Shown one piece after another: positions 1-13,698 of a stretch of DNA of 64,000 nucleotides. A model generated the notes under the pieces. The model made no database searches, was not told the origin of the DNA, and saw only the letters and a program-made list of their open reading frames with translations. Origin of the DNA: Varroa destructor (Eukaryota > Arthropoda > Arachnida > Mesostigmata > Varroidae); assembly GCF_002443255.2 (NCBI RefSeq), contig NW_019211460.1, forward strand, positions 37,767,498 through 37,831,497. Reading direction: 5' to 3'. Every line of letters starts with the position of its first letter. The first letter of the stretch is position 1. The position numbers were made by a program, and so were the translations under genes.

Positions 1-1699
1 TTTGCCGCTTGACAGAAAAAGAACTGGCAAAGAAAAGAAAAAATAGATATTTGCTGTCGTTCGCATATGGTTATTATTATCGTTTTTGTGTTCGTCATCG
101 AAACAGCGGAACCCGTCGCCAGTGGTTATTCACGCAGAAGGAAACGAATTGGAGACTTTCGTAGAAACGCAGCGACTCAGACAGTGAATTTAGGTAAGGC
201 GGTAGGTAATCTTGAGCCGAACAAATTTTACCCAGTCGTCTATTGTACCTCCTCTAGCACCGCCACAAGGTGGTAAAAAAGAACAACGTACAATGTAGAC
301 AAAAACCGACCGGCGCATTGTACGTATGACGTTCGTTAAAATTGGCAGAGCGTTTTTGGATCAATGAACATGGCCAAAGGTACGCGGCTGCATAAGGCTA
401 AAAAAACTCAACGAGACCACCGGTGGAGACGCGAACAGATATGCGACAGCAGTAATCCATCGGATGATTATAATGACGAATGAGCCACTCGAACGTAAGG
501 GGAAACTGCTAACAGAGAGCGCGACGCGTGACGCAACAAAAATAAAGAACGGCCACCAGTAGCTAAAGTTTATGAACATCGATATATTTGTTATATACAC
601 GTCTAAGATGCCATCACAGCGGCAGGATAAAACAGCCTATAGGCAAGGACCTCTCGGTTTGCGACAAACAAGCCAGTGAACATCTCGCAAAGTAATCAGC
701 GTTCGGATAGCTGAAAGCGACTATTAAATACTACAAATCTTTTTCCTAATATGTACAATTAGAAGGTCTGATAATACTAAGAAGACGTTGCTGCGATAAT
801 ACCTTATTGAGACATTGTGCTCGGCATCTAGCTGTCATTACGTGGGTCTTATCCTCAAACATGTCCTGAGCTACCGTAAGGCTTGTCAAAATTGCTCCAC
901 ATAACACAAAACGTAGCATTGTTCTGCAATAGCTACTTCACTTTATGATCAATCAAGTCTACCAGTAGGTAATAGTAGGTATAGAAGTAAATAATTCCGA
1001 ACACGGCCTAGTATGCACACACAAAAATTCAGTCGTAACAAACTGTGAAGGAACCCTCGGCGTCATCGGCTTTAAGAAAGGCGGGAAATTCGAAGAGAGG
1101 GCTGGCGGGTGAGGGTCAGCACGGCTGGGTGAGGAGGCACCGCATCAGAAGGAGGACGAGATGATCAATACTGAATAGCTCATTTACGGTTCACGTGTCG
1201 TTTGAATGAAGAGGAAATTAAATAGAAATTGAAGGGAGATAGTATCTGAGTGCCGATGCACAGCCACTGCTATAGATATGATTTTTAAAGGTGTATCTCT
1301 TTATCAATTCCGGGACGAGACACCGTTGATACATGAATCTAATGAAGTATTAGATCTAATTTTTATAGAATACATCCTGAGCTCTTGTCCTGAACCAGGC
1401 TTATAAATGAATCATATTTTAATAATTGCAAGACCTAGTTCGACTACATCATTAAACAGAGGATCTGGTATGAAGACAGATTAGGGATGTCGAATGCAAC
1501 TACGGATGCTGAAAAGGGCTATAAAATTATAAGAAGCCCTTTAGTCTGTCTTTTAGTAGGGGCACTCTACAACAAAGCATATATTTCAAGTAGAAACAAT
1601 CGTGAAATACTTAACTAACTATAATTCCGAGATCAATTTAGGAGACATTATGCACGCTGTCAACAGGTGCTTCATTCAGTTCGGGCGGAATCGGACATT
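1..1699. other. No gene recognised; intergenic
   Basis: Only short open frames under 80 codons are present here. None has a recognisable motif or a convincing splice or start context. The base composition is that of the non-coding background. I see nothing I can assign. Confidence 0.5.
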
Positions 1700-2526
1700 T
1701 CAGCTCTGGTTTTGGGAACTGGTCTTTAGGGCTTTTTCAATGTCAACGAATTTCATATGCCAATGATCGCAAAAGATGCTCTGTATGTGCAAGATCTGCG
1801 GTATATAGTAGGTACGAAAGGACTTGCTACTGGAGTTCTTGAAGGGGCTCCTACAACGCTTGCCATGTGCGCCTGGATTCGTCGTGGAGAAGGATAACTT
1901 TCTTTTGTTGATCGGGCTTTTTCTGTTGAATTGGCCCATTCAATCAATTAAGCATTTTCTACCCTTTAGGACCCTTTCAGTCTCTCCAAATGCAAACCGC
2001 AGTTTTTTTGGGGTTAGAAATCTGGCTGAACTTTAAATTTAGACGTCTTTCTCGGAGTCAACCACTCCTTTGTTTGCTTTATATCGATGTCGAAATCCCA
2101 CTTCTGGTCATCGGCGACGATTTTCTGTAGAAACCTGTGGCTGCATGTTGCTCGGTGTCGGGCGAGATGTTGAGAAGCTATGAGAACTCATGTTTCTTTG
2201 CGTTGCTGTCTCGGTTCATGGGATAACCGAGTTTCTGGTCTTCAAGTAAATCCCATTGATTTATATATCATAAATCGAAGATCTTTTTTTAGAAGTGCCT
2301 TTAGACTGTCCCTATCGAACTCAGGTGGCTGACCCGGGGCGGAGGGCATCCCATAGTTCCAAGATACCAATATTAAACTCTGCAGACCATATTCGCGGAG
2401 TCCTCTGAGGCTTGGAGTTGGCACAGATATCTGATGTTTTTTTAGCAGCAATTCTATTTTGGCTAAGGGCGGAATTAAAGTATGATTTTTTCGTCCGGAA
2501 CCTCCATCGTTGGAACTTAGGCTCAA
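1700..2526 (-). mobile_element. Decayed mariner-family transposase (pseudogene)
   Basis: Read on the minus strand from 2526 down to 1700, fragments in changing frames follow the order of a mariner transposase. First comes PPEFDRDSLKALLKKDLR, at the linker and second helix-turn-helix. Then comes KLGYPMNRD at about 2230, followed by an in-frame stop after KHEFS. Next is RFLQKIVADDQKWDFDIDIK at about 2125-2060, which matches the family block around its first catalytic aspartate (typically IVTGDEKW). Finally there is a C-terminal stretch near 1900-1720 corresponding to the HDNA...SPDLAPSDY region and ending near FVDIEKALKTSSQN. Frameshifts and stops rule out activity. Mariner transposases normally have about 345 residues, so the span fits a nearly full-length copy. 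I did not identify the terminal inverted repeats. An (AT)n tract lies at the N-terminal side. Confidence 0.8.
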
Positions 2527-2584
2527 ACTAGAATTCTACTGATAGCGTAATGAAATTTCAACGAAATTCTTCGGTAGAGAAAAG

Positions 2585-2588
<4 letters not shown>

Positions 2589-2632
<44 letters not shown>
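2589..2632. repeat. (AT)n microsatellite
   Basis: This is an uninterrupted AT dinucleotide run of about 44 bases next to the mariner relic. Confidence 0.95.
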
Positions 2633-2635
<3 letters not shown>

Positions 2636-2639
2636 AGAG

Positions 2640-5600
2640 GTAAATAAGAAACGAGACAGAGGGAAAAAAATATAAAAAATTGCCCTTACTTGCCTTACAA
2701 CTTAAGAAGTCTACTCATAGCTGTAAGTAAAGGATGGAATCGTTCGTCGTTTAGCTTCTTGTTTCCGGACGTTAACATGGCTGTCATTTCTTCAATATTT
2801 ACTTTCTGTTGGCGATGGAGCCGGTATGACATCGTCAATAAGAATTACAGACGTGTGCTACATTCCGAATGATAAGTGGCACAGGCACAGACTTTAGCCA
2901 AATACTGATTTTTACTTTTTTTTTTTGTGCCACTCTTCCGCATAGCTAACAAAGGAAAACGAAATAACTGTATAATTACTGATCATCTCCATTCCTCCCA
3001 TAATATTGCATTCTGTATTTTAACGTGCTTTCTCAATTGATTTAAATTCACTCCAACGAACATTCTAGTGGCGAAGTGCTTGCGTAAACTTAGTTAACTT
3101 GTCCTAATGAATTCTATTAGACAGCAGAGTTCGTCGTCATTTTCTTGTCATAATAGTCTTGAAACTGTCCTCAAGAACGCCATCGCCTTATTCAGGTGTA
3201 GGGCCTCTAACATAAATCGCTAATCTGCGTCGATACAACTTAGTATAGTAGACTTAGTAGATGCCAGGACTGAGCAGTCCTGGATCTATGGCCTATCCAA
3301 TGCCGTTCATATGTCGCTTAATAAAAATAACTTTTGCCAGCCATCGAAGGATAATGATTGGGTCCACTGCTCGCGCATACAATAAATCGAAAAAAACTCT
3401 CAGAAGCCAGTATTAGAAGGTATGGATAATCTGTCAACCACTCTCTTGAACTATGCTACATAGCGTGGGGCTGAAAAAGCCCATAAATATTATCGTCTTT
3501 CCGTTTGCATACTGTTTTTGATTGATGCTAAGGTTAACAAAAGGAATGTCTGCTGCATGATAGACTGGCCTTTAAACCATGTTATTAGCAACAATCTAGC
3601 TGTTCATTATCTATCTTACGAAAATACTCAATCAGCTCGAACTAGGGATTTGCAAGATTACTTTCAGACACCTCGCAGAAAACTTGGAGATATCACAAGC
3701 GTCGTATCGAACCATCTTGAGAGGTCACCTAAAGACTTACGGCAAGGCTTGCGCCATGCACTCAGATTTAACTTACTGTAATTTTTTCTCTTTCCAAAGT
3801 TCAAGAAACATCTGAAAATAAGTATTTAACACAAAAACAAGTTTCGAGCAGACCTGAGCTACGATTACACTGTGTTAACACGAGTTTATTATATTTATGA
3901 ACAATTTCAAAGGGAATTAAGATTTGGATGATGGAAGCATATGTAGTTTATACTGAATCTCATATTGAAATATATATATGTTGTCTGAAATACTACTAGA
4001 ACAAAACGACAATTGGTGTCGTCTCGACCTAGGCCTACTTCTGAAACTATTAAGGTTTTCCAGCTGTGTAGATGGCTCTATTTTTCATTTTGAAGACTGC
4101 GTCCGATGGAACCTATGGAACTGATAAAGAGAGCTGAGTTGCCATCGAAAAGCTGATGGGATTACAAATTAATCCGTATTTGCCATAATGAGCTTCAATC
4201 CTCTAGCGCTAAACAATAAAATTAGACAGGATATTGAGATCTAATCAATGGAAAAATTGAGATTTAGGGCTTGTTCATCGATCATCCCGTAACGATATTA
4301 GGCCGTGTTCGGTACTGATATGTCAACCATTTCGTAAGTGAGCCTCTATTGTGACTTGAAACGGGTACAGCTTTACTTTACAGCATTGACTCAGACATAT
4401 TTTTAATTACGTTTTGCTAACATAAACGTATTTCGTTCGGATCATCATTCCATAATCCCATTTGTGACCTACCATGTTGATCACGATTAAGCCTATCGTT
4501 TACCATATGATTTTCCGCTTCTATATCTCTTTTATTTATCTTACGAGCCGGCTTCTGTTGTGGCGTTAAACGGCATTAGCCGTCGCCAACAGCAGACGTA
4601 TCTGTATATCGTCTCACAAGTGGCCTGAAAAACCTTATGATCCTTACTCGAGAGCAGGCAAACATTTTCTATGCCGATAAATATAAACATCTTCAGATCA
4701 TTTTAATTTCGAAAATATTGAGAGGATTTTTTAGCTGTTTCTGTTAAACTTATCGCCTGTTGTGCATCTCTCATGTTTGTGACCTGTGTCAATTTTGCTC
4801 AGGTTAACTCTCAAGATCTTGTTGGATATTTAGTTGGTCTTTAAGGCAGATATATTGTACGATTCGTGAACATAACGTAGGACATAAATAGTTGTTTCCG
4901 ATTGACCAGGGAAGTATTGTATGGGATAAACACTACGGGTTACTGCCCTATATATCATAAATTATTTAACCCATTTGAAACGATTCAAATTTATGTGATC
5001 TTTATCAACGTTTCGCCTATATATAGGTAATTAATAAGCTACATCTAACATTAATGTCAATAGACGATTATTCGTTTTACCATTTATCTGCGTAGACAGC
5101 CTGCTAGCGACAGCCTGGAATATTAATGCTAAGTCAGGCTTTATAAAAATATCTATCTCTTATAATATTTGCTGATCATCCATTTTTTTAACCGAAAATA
5201 ACAACTATAATCCACTGTCATATGTTTTATGATATAGGTCGTTTTGGTTAAACGAGTTCAAAGCAGTGAGAACAAGTTCATTTGTCGACATAACAAGATT
5301 TGTCCTTTAGTAAGTAGTTTGGAGCAGGCACCCGCCACAGCCGAGCGTAAGATTTAAGTTTATATCAAGCGCGCCTTATTCCCTAACATGAACCAATGCA
5401 TCAGAGTCGTACTAAGATCGTTTTCGGTGGCAAAGGTGAAGCCATCTCGAAACATTTCAATGCAAACTTTAACTTAAATTCCGGTCTTATTCTTCGAGCG
5501 ACACCTGCGTATATCCGTTTCGAAGAAATATGACTTTCAGGCCAAGGATGGCATTAAATGTATAATGTAACTTCGACGAAAACCGGCGCTTTTTGTGCTT

Positions 5601-5919
5601 TATGACAAACACCTATTAGCCTACAAGTGGCCGTACCGCAAAGATATTTGTGTGGCACTGCGATTGATGCAGTGATATTGGGCCGCTCTAGCTGCCCCAT
5701 TCAATCGTCGCGTCATCTCTATTGTAGTTTTCGGGTCGTCCCCGACAATGCAGCTCACCGTCAGTCGAGCGCTGATTGGTTTCCTCTTAACCTGTTTCAC
5801 TCTTTCTCCTCGACCGATCTGAACAGACGAAATTTGTCAGAGTAGCTTTTGCGTTGAAGCACTAGTGCAAAGTTTTTAGGGGTACACTCAAGCACTGCGT
5901 CGTATGCAGCGCAGCGATT
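2640..5919. other. No gene recognised
   Basis: This stretch holds AT-rich sequence with short random open frames. The plus-strand frame at 3518-3781 (87 codons) has no motif and no clear splice context. I see nothing I can support. Confidence 0.45.
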
Positions 5920-6052
5920 ATGTCCGCACGCGGGCCAAGATCGAATTTATTTGAGCCTATCCCTGGTGTTGAAAGGGTGTCAAATAGTATTCTGTGCTAT
6001 GCTTGTCCCATTTTTCGCTCTTTTGCTCGGTCACACAGTATCTACTTAACTG

Positions 6053-6267
6053 CAGCGACAGAAAACTGGACTGTGACAGAAATTCAAGATTCTGAAGGGA
6101 ACAGCCATTTTCCGGCTCTCGTTCGGCAAAAAAAGACGCGACAGATTTTTGCTGCAGGAGGTGAATATCGCCATAATGATACGGATGATGAAGCTCTAGC
6201 GTTTTCTTCAGCTTCCGATGTTCGAAACGGCGATGTGGGATTTAGACACATAATAACGAACGACTGA
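6053..6267 (+). CDS. Possible terminal coding exon, unassigned
   Basis: A plus-strand frame is open from an ATG at 5920 to a stop at 6265-6267. Composition and residue use look most protein-like after a good splice acceptor (cttaactgcag) at about 6052. From there the frame reads ENWTVTEIQDSEGNSHFPAL and later a polar acidic stretch (YRHNDTDDEALAFSSASD). It could be the last exon of a plus-strand gene whose upstream exons I did not find, or a chance frame. A frame on the opposite strand (6084-6434) overlaps it and looks less like protein. No family was recognised. Confidence 0.25.
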
Positions 6268-6434
6268 AGAGATGAAAAACATCGTGCTATGTTGCTTTGA
6301 AGGTTCACTTGATAGACAGACTTGATACCTGCACAGACCGCAACATGAAAGCACCCGCTACTAATAAACGATCGAAATGAAAATGGATCGATTCGTAAAA
6401 AGAATGTAAAAGAAAAGCTTGCAGATGTTAGCAT

Positions 6435-9400
6435 AAGGACAAAGGCGGCGAAAAGGTAACGCGTGAAATGGAAGCGATTTTCATAATGGATACTCTCGTA
6501 GAATTATGTGGCTTTTTACACACAGTTTCTAACCCATAATCACATAGGTTAGGTCACTTGACTAAAAAGATCAACTGAACGTTAGTGTAGGCGTTAGTGC
6601 TCCTCTAAACGACAAATTGCTTCTTTATATGGGTTATACCCTAGGTAGTTATCGTGTCGTATTATTTGTATTCAAGGACAACGAGCGTTACGATAGTAAA
6701 CAGTTGGTGGAATAGCTAGCAGGTAGGATGACATTGTTTACGAAGACCGTGATTTTCTTCACTTCGGTTAAAAGATATAGCGGAGTTGCTTGGGACCTGA
6801 GACACTCCCTAAACAAACTGAAAATATTAAGTAAAAGTTTAATTTCTACATGCCTGATTCAAAATGCATCTTTTACCGGCTTGAAGAATTGTAGACGCTC
6901 GGAAAGTCTTACGGACTAGCAGCACTAGAATAAGGGGAGAAAGGTCTTGGCTTCGACGAGAATATTTCACTTTAGCAAACATTCAGCCGGGCTGAATTTA
7001 GAGGTAGATTGGATATCCCTCATTTCTAAAGTCCTTCATAACGGAAAGAAATCCACTTATTCCACTGTTAGAATGTCAGGTGCTATGGAATTTTCTTCTA
7101 AATAAAGTACGACGAAAATATAAAGTCGCCTACTGTATAGCCGGCTCACAAAGCTGTGTGCGGGAGTGTTATCGGCAGTTGTCTCTAATCCGTATCTCAT
7201 TAGACCACCGAGCATCTAGTTTCAAAACAAAAGTGTAGCAACAACATGGACATTGTGGATATTTAAGCCAGCCCATGTAACAGAATATGATATTTTATTA
7301 TTCGTGAAGCGTATTATGCACCTTGCGGATAGAGGTAAGCAGGCTGAAGCAATATAATGTCGTATTGAAACGATCCCGTGTAGTTAGAGCGAACGAGATA
7401 GTTAAAAAAAAAAAAAAAAAAAACCGTAAATAAGTTTTCAATAAAAAATATGGCGCTTGTATTATTTTTTTTTAGCCCTCACATCATTAAAATTGAAAAA
7501 CTTCGCTTCCTTAACTCACCTTCAGAAAACTGTGTGACGTAGTCGAAGGGAACGCCGTCAGCGCCGCCGTCGTCAGATAAAAGCGAAATGTAATTCGTCT
7601 TTTCACGTTCACATCTCACGAGACGCAGTGCCATAGTGCTACCTATGTATGCGTGCATAATTCGACTGTTGTTTTTCGGAAACTTTTTTAAAAATTATTC
7701 CATTCGATACTGATCGGGAATCAAGCATGTGCACCTGTATAATCATTTAAACATAATATAAATATATCACACTTATTTGTGAAGCAAGTAATGTTCGTAC
7801 GCGAAACAATAAATGTCCTGAATAATAAAACAGATTTTTACTATTTTCGATGGCTCAACTTAGCAAGACAAGAAAACTTTCTACTAAAGGTTCATGTCTG
7901 GTAAGATTAAGGGTTTTCTAGTTAAATGCTATAAAACATCTTCCGAATCTAGTCACTATACCTGTGATTTGCGCGCCTCATCGAAGGTACACATATGTAC
8001 CGGGATTATCCATTATCGGTCGTCGCTAGCACAATGACGAGTGGTGCTAACGGCGGTACCCCGTACGTTCAATATGCGCTGGACAAGGTGGCATACAGTT
8101 TTCTTTAACTATGCAAAAATAAAATGTGCAGTTTTCGTAATTTGCTTGACTTTCCAAGTGGTCTTCAATATAACATTGCATGTCGTAGCAAGAAATAAGC
8201 AAATCATAAACACTGCAAATCAATCGGGTAGAGTCAATTGAAAAGAAATTTTTGGCTCCTCTTATGTAATGAAGACAGTACTCCTCTTAGATACTCGGCA
8301 TGGATTAGAATCTGTAAATAATAGATAAATAACTTGTGCAGTGGCAACCGTTCGGTCCCGAAGCAGGCATCAGGGGAAATCGAACAATAGGAAAATGCAT
8401 GTGCTCTTGGTCTAACGATAAAGTTTGCTACATGTAAGGCTCATAGTCCAATATCGCTGACCAATAGCATAGCCACGAAGAGCTGCCAGCTGCGTTACCT
8501 AAAGGATCCTATTTTCTATAAAGGGCAGTCGCCATTTTCGTGCTGAAAGTCGTGATGATAAATACGAGCCACAGGAACGATAGTGATAGTTAATGTTGTT
8601 AAAACAGCAATAGAGAAGCGTGGGAAGTAAATGAAGCAGTCGATTGAACTATGCTGTGGTGTACGTGGTGATTCAAAAATGGTATTTATTAAAAAGTGCC
8701 TAGTTTAGATTATACAAAATGTAAGTCTTAATAATTTATATCACAGACGGTATTGAGCAACAATTGGAGCTTGGCAGAGGTTTCTGGTGCACATAGCCAA
8801 CCTTTCACTAATTTCATCATTCCATACGTCCGCTCGACCTCCGGTTTCGTCAGAGGCGTCAATAGCGTGGCTAATATTTGAAAATCTCAGAGAATAGTGA
8901 AAAATCATTCAACGGTCACTTGGGTGGTATCCTATGAGCAAAAGTCTTGCTCCCGAACAAGCTGATCGGACTTTGTGCTCTTCTTATTAGCGGCTGCCGT
9001 TCCGCGAATTTTTTTTTACTACTCAAGTCAATATGGCCGAGCTTCTTATACGATTCTACAAGATCATTGGGTACTTTTTCAGAAGAATATATAACGAAAA
9101 GTTACCAAGTGCTTCAAGGTTTACGATGGTGCTAGTGAATAGTATCTGTCCCATTGTTCACCAAGCCTGAAGTACCAAGAGTGAGATGCGGAGGGGGCAT
9201 GGTCTTCCAGCTTTTATCAGGTCAAGAGGTGATCACCCGAAACTAAGAATTTAATGAAGCTCGGCGTGATAGTTGTATATTAGCGTTTGCGTGTAGGTTT
9301 GTTTACATAATCAGATGCATGCAATGGGACGTTTCTTTGTTGTCCTAAACGTTCAGTCTTCAGAAACGCTGGGTTAGGTCCGTATGCATATCGACGTTGT

Positions 9401-10990
9401 CGAATAGACGATCACATCATAACCAGCACTGAAATAAAAGTAAACAGATTCATAAGGTAAGAGTGACTTACTTATAATAAATTAAAGGTTTACTATGTCT
9501 GGCTAGGTACTGTATTAATAGCCCTTTACGTTTTCTACTCATGAACTGAAGCGTGGCATCTTTCGTGATCGACCGTGGCGATGTAAAATAAAAGTTTGAC
9601 TGAAAAGTATCTGTTGGTATCTTATCCTGTATAAGACCCGACTCCCGATCTAACAAATAGGATGTCGTCGGCATTATTCGTTCAACCACTGTACTGCGTG
9701 TTACCTTTAATACACGGCCGCGAGCCTGCTTCGAGAAACAGGCTCTTTTTGGTATCTACTGTTGTAAATAGGACTGAATGAGAAATATATTCATATTGCG
9801 CTTCTTGGAGACAGTTTATCCTGCACAGTGCTACCAATGCGGTCGTATTCGACTCGGACATCACGGCAACGATGCACGTCAGGATCATTCATATAACCGT
9901 ATACTGGAACATCGTTCGAGGTTTTCTGCTTAGCCCACTTGAACGAAGGCCTGTGAGATTTGATCTCCTTGGCTAGGTTTGTTCGAACGCGCTCCGTAAC
10001 TCTACAACGAATTTAATTACATTCCTTATTATAACTTAATTTTAGATTATCTAAGCAGGAGTAGAAGGCGGGCTATTTAAATACATGGAGCGCTTGAAAC
10101 AAGTAAAATTATATGTAGATGTAGTTGTTTTTCGAAGTTATAGATATGACTAATTCATCGCTTCGACAGGATAAATTACGAAAAGCTTTCAAGATAAATG
10201 CGTAATAATTCAAGCTAAATATTCGGGCCGAGTAGCGTAAGGAACATTTTAGATGCGAACGATTCTAAGAACACTGTCCCAATTTTTAACTAGGAAACGG
10301 ATCGGGGCGCCTAATATCAATTACTTGAAAAATCTAGACCTTTCAATGTAAATGTATACTAATCAGATGACGTACGTTTCAGATACTAGTGAATAACATA
10401 AACATTCAGTAAATGTATTTGGCTTAACAAGAGTAACCGTATTTTATCACGGCAACAACCACCTCTGATATCGATAATCAGTCGAGGATGATACTTTGAA
10501 GTATGGTCTCTCGCAAAGCAAGATTTATTGCTTTCCTTTAATTTACCAGCAAATAGTAGCATCTAATGTATCATTATATCGATGAATGAAGTTGTTTCAA
10601 ATTGAAAACACAACTTCCCGACTATTATGAGTGTAAAAACAGAGCACCTTCGTTCGTCGTGTTAAAAAGAAAACTTATTTCTTCATTTAGACAAGCCAAA
10701 AGAATATCTAGAATTTATTTAGAAGTCTTTTAGCTTTATATAAGATATATGATTGTTGTCAGCCTTCTAGTTTAGTCTGCAACAGTAATGAGGGTATGCT
10801 CCGTTAGACAATTTCAATTAAGTAAATTCCTGTTATATCATAAAAGTAACTTGGCCAAGAAGCGTAATAGAAAGTAAATGTATAATATATATAGATAAAG
10901 TGAAACTCTATAATCGTACACAGGACAGTACTAATGCAATTTAATTCAACCTTGGATATTACTAATTATGTCCTAACAACAAATAATACG
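6435..10990. other. No gene recognised; poly(A) tract inside
   Basis: This is a long stretch of non-coding-looking sequence. It includes a run of about 20 adenines at 7404-7423, which could be the tail of an old retroposed copy, although no body was recognised beside it. Minus-strand frames at 9468-9888 carry no motif. Confidence 0.45.
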
Positions 10991-10993
10991 ATT

Positions 10994-10995
<2 letters not shown>

Positions 10996-11039
<44 letters not shown>
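10996..11039. repeat. (AT)n microsatellite
   Basis: This is an uninterrupted AT dinucleotide run of about 44 bases, lying just 3' of the first anosmin-like gene. Confidence 0.95.
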
Positions 11040-11043
<4 letters not shown>

Positions 11044-11063
11044 AAATTAATAAATAATATAAA

Positions 11064-11069
11064 TTTATT
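11064..11069 (-). terminator. Candidate polyadenylation signal of first anosmin-like gene
   Basis: TTTATT on the plus strand reads AATAAA on the minus strand, about 150 bases after the stop codon of the gene ending at 11220. Position and sequence fit a 3' end signal. The surrounding sequence is AT-rich, so a chance match is possible. Confidence 0.4.
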
Positions 11070-11219
11070 GCTTTTTGAACGAGTTCTAAATTCTGAGCTT
11101 AAAGCCGAACGACCGAGTGGATCCGGGTCCGCATTGGAATACAATCGTTGTCAAAATACGTAATTATCGTGACATCACAAGGGCACACACAGTTATTCAG
11201 TACAATTGGGAGCGATATG

Positions 11220-13587
11220 CTATATATTGCAGTCGTTGGCACGATGGCCAAGTGAGTATGGAGAATCTTCTTCAATCAGCCGATCGTGTTTAAGAGGCTT
11301 CTGAGAAATACGAGTGCTTAACGATGATAACTGTTTTTTCACTGAGGCATGTCGAAATGGTAAATTTAGTGTTGTCGAATGTACAGCTTGTGTAGCGGTG
11401 ACGGTATCGGCTCGAAGACAGCGTCGGTACGTCTGTGCAACAACTGACAGTACGATCACAAAGAGCAGAACAGCGGTCATAACTACTAATTCGATGTAAC
11501 TGACTGATATCCACAAGCCGGACACGTGTTTAGCCGTGTTGATAACAAGAGCTCTGCTCCGCCCGACAGGGTCACGAATACCGGGCACAAAAGCTGTGAT
11601 GGTCAGCTGGTAAATTTTGTTTGGCCATAGAGTTAAGACGCCCATGTTGTTAGATGTAGCCAATTGTCCAGTCATATCGATATTCTGATCGGGCTGTTTC
11701 CATTCAACAACATACTTAACTGCCGCTTTATGAGACACTTGCTCCCAGGAAATAACAGCATCAACGCCGCCAGAATTCATACTTGAAGCACGCAGGGATT
11801 GGAGAACAGGGACCCAGCCGTCTTGTAGGTAGTCGAGCGACAATTCTCGATGACGACTGGTATAACCTGGAGGCATGCCTTTCATCGCGGTGTCCTTGTA
11901 CATTCCCTCAATATTTGCATCTTCCGAATAGAGATTTAGTTCAGAGCACGGTTTCTCTACCTCGGCGGTTCTTCCTTCGGAGTCATAAGACGTCAATCGG
12001 ATGTACGACGAGGATTTAATAAGACTTCGACGCACGGTAGCGTTGTGGTAGAAAGTTTGTTGTAGCTGCTGCCAGCCGCCAGAGAGTTCATCCCGTACCA
12101 ACAGCGCGTAAACTAGCTGCCCAATTTGGTAGTCTTCTTTGGGCCGCGTCCACTCGAAATGGAAGGCATCTTTTTCCGACAGATAGTGGTGTTTTAGAGG
12201 TTGTATAGCCTTAGTATCAGAGCGACCTTCTTGGGTCAAGGAATCCAAGTGTGAGCTTACGAAACTGCATGATTCTTGACAACCCGGGAACTAAATATCG
12301 AATTAAGATAGAAAAGTTGCATAAAATAAATTAACTAGATGTGATCTATTCAAGTTACACGGTGCATGCAACAATGTCCGCCAACGAATTCTTTAAACGG
12401 ACGACACATTACCCATCAGAAGAAACTTACGCTTGAGAAAAAAAAATCACTGTCATCGCTTACCCGCATACAGTCCGGATCTTTTCCACACATGTGCCCC
12501 CATACACGAAAGCCTCCATACAACATATGGCAGGAGTCCCAGCACTGAAAATAACATTATGAAAGAGTTAGTTGTAAACGTCTTTTAGAAGCCCATTCAA
12601 GAGAATTTTCCTAGCATTGCATTAAAATAAGCTTTTTTTTTTTATCTCATCATAAAAATCCTTATTCAAAAAGATCGACTATCATAAGGCAAGTACTATA
12701 AAAAACATCACTTGCACAATATGAGGCGAGTCTAACTTTTACGTGTCGAAAGTCGTGACTTTATTCTGCCGCAAAAGAAAAATCGTTCTAGATGGCATGC
12801 CTCCAATAACCTTTCTACAGCAACGAAGCTCGATTTTTATTTGAGTAGACACATAGGTGGCAACTTAGTCAATATTTAACAGACAGCTTTATTTCAGTGA
12901 TTCCTCATTGAAAAGCGCTATAAAGTGACGGACTCATGCTGACCCTTACCATCCAACAGTCGGCGTCATCTCGGCAATTGGTGTTCATTTCAGGCATATA
13001 GAACTGCAAGCAGAAAGAAGTAATAAACCCGCTTAGTTTGACACGACTGTAAAATAAAATCTAGCACAGTCTCAGTTATCAATAGAATAGGCGATCACCG
13101 TTGCGAGCTCAGGATAACACTGGCTATAATTCGGTTTCAAATGTTTCGGCGACAAAGAATAGGTATTAGGTGCACGAACACTTCGCATGTGTTTTCACTA
13201 TTGATCATACTCTCGCGCCGATTTCCGTTATCACTGTACAGTTAACTCATGTGAGTATAGGGCTGTGTCACTAGGATGACGTCATTGCTGAACGTGATCT
13301 TCCCATGAAAAAAGGTGCTGGCCGTCTATTATTTGAAAACAGGCGGGATCTCTTTGCATCTCAGTTGAAACGATGGCATACACATCGTAGATAGTTAACT
13401 GAGCTGGTGGTCCATGAGAGGTCTAGCTTCTGGAATTTATCATACAACAAATTGTTTTTGAAAATGTGCTTACCTTGTTGAGGCAGTGGGCACGGCATCT
13501 GGCCTTCAGTATATCAGTTTTCTGGTCAAAAATTTCTTGGGCAGTGGCTGCCCCTACAAGAAGAGCACAGGCTATTAAGCCAGCCAT
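11220..13587 (-). CDS. Anosmin-1-like single-pass membrane protein, paralogue A
   Basis: There are four coding exons on the minus strand: 13587-13474, 13003-12950, 12544-12464 and 12290-11220. All junctions are GT-AG and all are phase 0, giving 439 residues. Exon 1 encodes a signal peptide (MAGLIACALLVGAATAQ) followed by ARCRAHC. Exons 2-3 and the start of exon 4 add NC..DADC, CWDSC, HMC, DC and FPGCQESC. That makes ten cysteines in the order of the anosmin-1 N-terminal cysteine-rich domain, but with no WAP domain after them. Two fibronectin-III-like domains follow (about residues 105-200 and 230-330), then a membrane helix near 343-369 and a tail of about 70 residues containing FRHASVKKQLSSLSTRISQ and RLIEED, ending DCNI. 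Anosmin-1 is a secreted adhesion protein that binds heparan sulfate and FGF receptor. A membrane-tethered adhesion or receptor role here is inference. Paralogue B is tandem and upstream. Confidence 0.87.
12291..12463 (-). other. Intron 3 of paralogue A
   Basis: A short intron of 173 bases separates exon 3 from the large fourth exon. The donor is CGG|GTAAGC and the acceptor is ATATTTAG|TTCCCG. The matching introns in paralogues B and C sit at the same codon. Confidence 0.85.
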
Positions 13588-13698
13588 GTTGGTAAACGTC
13601 TGGAGGTGGACAAGTGAAATGCGCTTCTCGATCGTCTGGTGTGTAGAGTGGAAGAGGCTCCTGTTATGTACTTCAGGGGCTTTCCTACTTCACATACC

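Noticed and set aside
2242..2526. 94-codon minus-strand frame that looks like a small gene
   Set aside because: It is the N-terminal part of the decayed mariner transposase (PPEFDRDSLKALL block).
11290..12019. Extra frames on both strands inside paralogue A
   Set aside because: They are shadows of the long fourth exon. Their sequences have no motif, while the main frame carries the FnIII, membrane and tail features.
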